Positions 60,247 through 64,000 of a stretch of DNA of 64,000 nt are shown piece after piece. The translations under genes were made by a program, and so were the position numbers. The DNA is taken from NCBI RefSeq assembly GCF_001513965.1, contig NZ_KQ948015.1, positions 613,348 to 677,347 on the forward strand, in the 5' to 3' direction. This DNA is from Streptomyces cellostaticus. GTDB taxonomy: Bacteria; Actinomycetota; Actinomycetes; Streptomycetales; Streptomycetaceae. A model generated the notes under the pieces. The model saw nothing but the letters and a program-made list of their open reading frames with translations, was not told where the DNA came from and searched no databases. Position 1 is the stretch's first letter. Every line of letters begins with the position of its first letter.

Positions 60247-60987
60247 ATGACCAAGCCCCTCGTCGCCGTGCTCAGCGGGGCCGGCATCTCCACCGACTCC
60301 GGCATCCCCGACTACCGCGGTCCGAACGGGCTGTGGCGGCGGGATCCGGAGGCCGAGAAGCTCGTCACGTACGAGTACTACATGGGCGATCCGGAGATCC
60401 GGCGGCAGTCGTGGCAGATGCGGCGGAAGAACCGGACGCTGAAGGCCGAGCCGAACGCCGCGCACCGGGCCGTCGCCGAGCTGGAGAAGTCCGGCATACC
60501 GGTGCGGGTGATCACGCAGAACGTGGACGGGCTGCACCAGCTGGCCGGGCTGCCCGGACGCAAGGTGCTCGAACTGCACGGCAGCGCACGGAGTGTCGTG
60601 TGCACCAAGTGCCATACGCGCGGACCGATGGAGGACGCCCTGGCGCGCGTCGAGGCCGGTGAGGACGATCCGCCGTGTCTGGAGTGCGGCGGGATCCTGA
60701 AGTCGGCGACGGTGATGTTCGGCGAGCGGCTGGATCCGGTGGTGCTCGGCGAGGCGCTGGCGATCAGCAAGGCGTGCACCGTGTTCGTCGCCGTCGGCAG
60801 CAGCCTCCAGGTGCAGCCCGCCGCCGGTCTGGTCGGCGTCGCCGCCGACCACGGCGCCCACCTGATCATCGTCAACGCGGAGCCGACGCCGTACGACGAC
60901 CTCGCCCAGGAGGTCGTACGGGAACCGATCGGCACGGCGCTGCCCGCGCTGCTGCACCGCCTGCGCGCTCATGCCTGTGACGCATAG
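60247..60987 (+). CDS. NAD-dependent protein deacetylase (Sir2 family)
   Basis: A 246-residue sirtuin. NAD-binding GAGISTDSGIPDYRG (11-25), TQNVDGLHQLAG (90-101), catalytic His111 in ELHGS and a zinc ribbon of Cys119, Cys122, Cys144 and Cys147 are all present. It removes acyl groups from lysine using NAD, releasing O-acyl-ADP-ribose and nicotinamide; acetyl-CoA synthetase is a common target in Streptomyces. TACCCT at 60234-60239 ends 7 bases before the ATG, with no ribosome site, so it appears leaderless. The nearby NUDIX and ADP-ribosylglycohydrolase genes form an ADP-ribose-linked group. Confidence 0.94.
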   Translation: MTKPLVAVLSGAGISTDSGIPDYRGPNGLWRRDPEAEKLVTYEYYMGDPEIRRQSWQMRRKNRTLKAEPNAAHRAVAELEKSGIPVRVITQNVDGLHQLAGLPGRKVLELHGSARSVVCTKCHTRGPMEDALARVEAGEDDPPCLECGGILKSATVMFGERLDPVVLGEALAISKACTVFVAVGSSLQVQPAAGLVGVAADHGAHLIIVNAEPTPYDDLAQEVVREPIGTALPALLHRLRAHACDA

Positions 60988-61060
60988 AGGCAGCCTGACC
61001 GGCACCGCCGGCGGCCGGAACTGGACTCCTGCTCAGGTCGCCCGGCGCTCCCAGTCGTCT

Positions 61061-61555
61061 TCATCCGGAGACCTGGAACAGAGCCGTCCCCCGCTCGAAG
61101 TCCAGCAGCCGCTGCTTGCGGTCCAGGCCGCCGCCGTAACCGGTGAGGTCACCGCCCGCGCCGATGACACGGTGGCAGGGCACGATGATGCCGATCGGGT
61201 TCTTGCCGTTGGCGAGGCCGACGGCGCGGGACGCCTTGGGGTTGCCCAGGGCGTCGGCGAGTTCGCCGTAGGAGCGGGTCTCGCCGTACGGGATGCGGGT
61301 CAGCTGGTCCCAGACGCCGCGCTGGAACGGGGTTCCGTTCAGGCGCAGTTCGAGGGTGAACTCGGTCAACTCGCCCGCGAAGTAGGCCGAGAGCTGCTCC
61401 TCAGCCTCGGCGAAGAGGGTGTCGTCGCGCGTGCCGAAGGTCTCCTCGGGCGGGCGGTGGCGCTGGCCGGTCATGTAGAGGCCGCACAGGACGCCGTCGT
61501 CGGCGACGAGGGTGAGGGGGCCGTAGGGGCTGTCGGTCACGGTGTGCTGCTTCAT
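61061..61555 (-). CDS. ogt: methylated-DNA--protein-cysteine methyltransferase
   Basis: A 164-residue Ogt/MGMT protein that transfers alkyl groups from O6-alkylguanine to its own cysteine. The active-site PCHRV is at 126-130 (Cys127), with GTPFQRGVWDQL and RSYGELA helix-turn-helix residues before it. It starts 11 bases after the Ada-AlkA gene on the same strand, so the two alkylation-repair genes form an operon. No ribosome site beyond CGGAG within the short gap. Full length for the family. Confidence 0.94.
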   Translation of the reverse strand: MKQHTVTDSPYGPLTLVADDGVLCGLYMTGQRHRPPEETFGTRDDTLFAEAEEQLSAYFAGELTEFTLELRLNGTPFQRGVWDQLTRIPYGETRSYGELADALGNPKASRAVGLANGKNPIGIIVPCHRVIGAGGDLTGYGGGLDRKQRLLDFERGTALFQVSG

Positions 61556-61566
61556 CTCGGAGATCC

Positions 61567-63054
61567 TTACACGGGCAGGAAGTTGATCGGGTGGCTGTCC
61601 GTCGCCCACAGGTACTGGACCGCGTACGCCCGCCAGGGCCGCCAGGCCTCGGCGCGGGCGGTGAGCGCGGCCGGGGTGGCGGGCAGGCCCAACTCCCCTG
61701 CGGCGCGCCGGATTCCGAGGTCGGTGGCCAGGAAGGCGTCGGGGTCGCCGAGGGCGCGCATGGCGATGACGTCGACCGTCCAGGGCCCGAAGCCGGGCAG
61801 CTCGAGCAGGCGCGCGCGGGCCTCGGCCCAGTCGGACTCCACCCCCAAGTGGAGTGTGCCGTCGGCGAGTTGACGCACGAGGGTGGTGAAGGTGGTGCGC
61901 CGGGTGCGGGGCATGGCCAGGGTCTCGGGGTCGATGGCGGCCAGCGCCTCGGGGGACGGGAAGAGGTGGGTGAGGCCGCCCTCGGGGTCGTCCAGGGGTT
62001 TGCCGTGCGCGGTGACCAGGCGGGCCGCGTGGGTGCGGGCGGCGGCCGTGGAGACCTGCTGTCCGAGCACGGCACGGACGGCGAACTCGGCCTCGTCGAC
62101 CGTGCGTGGCACCCGGCGGCCCGGTGCCTTGTCGACCAGGGGCGCGAGGAACGGGTCCGTGCGCAGCTGGTCGTCGACGGCGACCGGGTCGGCGTCCAGG
62201 TCGAGCATCCGCCGGCAGCGGCTGATCGCCACGGTCAGATCGCGCAGGTCGCTCAGGGTGAGCCGGCAGGCGATGTGGTCGGGCCGGGGCGTGAGCGCGA
62301 CGATCCCGTGTCCGTACGGCAGCCGCAGCGTGCGCCGGTACGCGCCGTCCCGCCATTCCTCCACACCGGGTACGGCCGTGGCGGCCAGGTGGCCGAAGAG
62401 GTTGTCGGGGTTGAGCGGGGCGCGGAACGGCAGCCGCAGTACGAGGGTCCCGGGGGCGCCCGCGGCGTCGGCGGCGTGCTGGGGCACCCGGGCGCGCAGC
62501 TCGCTCGGGGACAGCGCGAAGACCTCGCGGACGGTGTCGTTGAAGGTGCGGATGGAGGAGAAGCCGGCGGCGAAGGCGATCTCCGCCATGGGCAGCGGGG
62601 TCGTCTCCACGAGCAGCCTTGCGGTCTGGGCGCGCTGGGCGCGGGCCAGCGCGAGGGGTCCGGCGCCCAGCTCGGCGAGCAGTTGCCGCTCCACCTGCCG
62701 GGTGCTGTAGCCGAGCCGGGCGGCCAGACCCGGCACGCCCTCGCGGTCCACGACCCCGTCGGCGATCAGCCGCATCGCCCGGGCCACCAGGTCGGCGCGC
62801 TGGTTCCACTCCGGGGAGCCGGGGCTGGTGTCGGGGCGGCAGCGCTTGCAGGCCCGGAACCCGGCCTGCTGGCAGGCGGCCGCGCTCGGGTAGAAGGTCA
62901 TGTTCTCCGCCTTGGGCGGGACGACCGGGCAGCTGGGCCGGCAGTAGATGCGGGTGGTCAGGACGGCCGTGAAGAACCACCCGTCGAACCGCGCGTCCTT
63001 GGACTGCACGGCGCGCACGCAGTGCTCCCGGTCGAAGTGCGTCCCTGTCTCCAT
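61567..63054 (-). CDS. Ada-AraC-AlkA fused DNA repair protein
   Basis: A 495-residue fusion. Residues 1-75 are the Ada metal-binding domain (Cys38, Cys42, Cys69, Cys72), where Cys38 would accept methyl from phosphotriesters; ~85-185 is an AraC-type helix-turn-helix (SSIRTFNDTVREVFALSPSE); the rest is an AlkA 3-methyladenine glycosylase with the helix-hairpin-helix PGFGPWTVDVIAMRALG and following catalytic Asp in LATDLG. Such proteins sense methyl damage, activate their own operon and excise alkylated bases. The ATG at 63054 is preferred over 63105, as relatives begin close to the Ada domain. Ogt follows 11 bases downstream. Confidence 0.92.
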   Translation of the reverse strand: METGTHFDREHCVRAVQSKDARFDGWFFTAVLTTRIYCRPSCPVVPPKAENMTFYPSAAACQQAGFRACKRCRPDTSPGSPEWNQRADLVARAMRLIADGVVDREGVPGLAARLGYSTRQVERQLLAELGAGPLALARAQRAQTARLLVETTPLPMAEIAFAAGFSSIRTFNDTVREVFALSPSELRARVPQHAADAAGAPGTLVLRLPFRAPLNPDNLFGHLAATAVPGVEEWRDGAYRRTLRLPYGHGIVALTPRPDHIACRLTLSDLRDLTVAISRCRRMLDLDADPVAVDDQLRTDPFLAPLVDKAPGRRVPRTVDEAEFAVRAVLGQQVSTAAARTHAARLVTAHGKPLDDPEGGLTHLFPSPEALAAIDPETLAMPRTRRTTFTTLVRQLADGTLHLGVESDWAEARARLLELPGFGPWTVDVIAMRALGDPDAFLATDLGIRRAAGELGLPATPAALTARAEAWRPWRAYAVQYLWATDSHPINFLPV

Positions 63055-63231
63055 GCGTCCAGGATCGTCCACCCCCGGGGCCGGCCGCTGGCGGGAATCC
63101 GACACGTACGTGCGCCGGTCTCGGCGTCGGCCGCCCCCTGGATCGAAGGAGGCGGGCCCTGGCTTCCGGCCCGCGGTCGTGGGATTCGGCGGGCCGAGGT
63201 GCTGGTGGAGGGGTGAGGGGGCCGGCGCCCC

Positions 63232-64000
63232 TCAGGAACAGGCGTAGCTGAACGTCGCCTTCGCCTCCATCGGGGTGTCCCGGTGCGGGATCCGCAGCCG
63301 GGCGGTGCCCTGGAAGCGGCCGGGGCCGCGTACCGTCCACCGCAGGTGCACCCGGAGCCTGCGTTCGCCGCTGCGGGCGGTACTGACCAGCTCGCCCGAG
63401 TCGTGGCCGTCGCTGCGCAGCCAGTGGTAGGTGACGGGGCCGCCCCGGCCGTCCGTGGTGACGACACCGACCAGGTCGGCCGTCTGCCCGCAGTGCAACT
63501 GCCGTGCCGGCGCCTGGACCTGGACGGCGAGAACCCCTGGCGCCGGGGTCGGGCGCAGGAGCAGCCAGAGCAGGACGGCCGCGAAGGCCAGGACGGCGGT
63601 GGCGGCGATCCAGGCGCGCCGTCTTCGGCGGGGGCGGTGGGCGGCGGGTGCCGGCGGTGCGGTACGCCACCGCGCGCGCAGGGCATCCTGCTCGTCGACG
63701 GGGACACCGGGGCCGAACCGTAGGACGATCTCGCCGGCCTCCTCCCCGGCAGGGACCGGCGCCGACGCGACACGGTTGCGCTTGCCGAGGACCGTGGCCT
63801 GGGTGTCCGAGAGGGCCGGGGGGCGAAGTGTGTCGGCTCGGGGCGGCACTGTGGGCTGCTCGTCGGCCGGAGGGGTGCGGTCGGCCGCGGCCTCCCGTGA
63901 CGCTGTGAACTCCGGGCTCTGCAACGTCCCTGTGAACTGCGGACTCGGCGACGCCCCTGTGAACTCCGGACCCTGCAACGCCCCTGTGAACTGCGGACTC
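63232..64000 (-). CDS. single-pass membrane protein with Ig-like extracellular domain (partial at right edge)
   Basis: At least 249 residues; the frame runs off the right edge, so the N-terminus is not seen. From the edge inward come short repeats (SPxFTGxLQ-like), a Pro-rich disordered cytosolic stretch, a basic stop-transfer run (RPRRRRRAW), one membrane helix (~135-155 of the visible part) and a C-terminal beta-rich domain of about 95 residues with two Cys, likely outside the membrane. The hypothetical family is unrecognised. It is the last gene before the edge. Stop at 63232 follows YACS. Confidence 0.7.
   Translation of the reverse strand, partial: SPQFTGALQGPEFTGASPSPQFTGTLQSPEFTASREAAADRTPPADEQPTVPPRADTLRPPALSDTQATVLGKRNRVASAPVPAGEEAGEIVLRFGPGVPVDEQDALRARWRTAPPAPAAHRPRRRRRAWIAATAVLAFAAVLLWLLLRPTPAPGVLAVQVQAPARQLHCGQTADLVGVVTTDGRGGPVTYHWLRSDGHDSGELVSTARSGERRLRVHLRWTVRGPGRFQGTARLRIPHRDTPMEAKATFSYACS
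63904..64000. repeat. 27-bp tandem repeat in the coding region at the right edge
   Basis: Units starting TGTGAACT lie at 63904, 63931, 63958 and 63985, exactly 27 bases apart (nine codons). On the coding strand they give a repeated nine-residue motif like SPxFTGxLQ. The array continues beyond the window. Confidence 0.88.

Overview
The window looks like a chromosomal segment of a Streptomyces or a close relative. GC is very high, coding regions have strong third-position GC, and GTG/TTG starts are common. Several genes sit 6-7 bases behind a TANNNT hexamer and so look leaderless. It carries an ethylmalonyl-CoA pathway operon, SpoIIE-type phosphatase signalling and a Tap-like secreted peptidase. 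As I remember it, the right half follows the S. coelicolor SCO6460-SCO6475 order, inverted. No rRNA, tRNA, CRISPR array or insertion sequence was seen.

Left part (1-18.2 kb): small stress-type genes (DUF2795, DJ-1/PfpI, DUF6158), an ABC-F ATPase, a PAP2/diacylglycerol-kinase fusion and a methyltransferase. A solitary GvpL/F protein follows, then a tightly overlapping operon (NDH-2 type oxidoreductase, transketolase, LigD-type polymerase). Beyond it are a holin-like membrane protein whose 3' end is duplicated into a 210-bp tandem array, a DUF5107 protein, a decayed arginase-family gene and a secreted CocE-type hydrolase.

Peptidase operon (18.3-23.3 kb): four peptidases of different families (M55, M20, S9, S66) on the minus strand with overlapping or nearly touching ends, suggesting breakdown of D-amino-acid or cell-wall peptides.

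Polyketide island (23.4-33.9 kb): an iterative-looking type I PKS with only KS-AT-DH-ACP, a HemN-like radical SAM enzyme with an unusual C-x7-C-x2-C cluster motif and a free ketoreductase form one operon. A SAM methyltransferase lies upstream, and a divergent thioesterase/MMPL-transporter pair lies downstream. PKS plus trans-acting KR plus HemN-like enzyme resembles the polycyclopropanated polyketide jawsamycin system. This is the best candidate for an undescribed system here.

Middle (34-44 kb): a PAS-GAF-PP2C-HATPase signalling protein, a DHA2-type MFS transporter with three carboxypeptidase-regulatory-like domains at its C-terminus, an SRPBCC protein, a SplB-like radical SAM protein (Rv2578c family) behind a perfect GAAC-N4-GTTC LexA-type box, a Tap-like peptidase and small enzymes.

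Right part (44.5-64 kb): a double 3-hydroxyacyl-CoA dehydrogenase, a TetR regulator and a FAD oxidoreductase pseudogene invaded by ~190-bp repeats come first. The ethylmalonyl-CoA pathway operon ccr-meaA-mcl-mch-mcd follows, behind a promoter with a palindrome filling its spacer. Then come phosphatidylserine decarboxylase and synthase, glycerate kinase, an ADP-ribose group (ADP-ribosylglycohydrolase, NUDIX, Sir2), the alkylation-repair pair Ada-AlkA and Ogt, and the 3' part of a membrane protein with 27-bp repeats that runs off the window.
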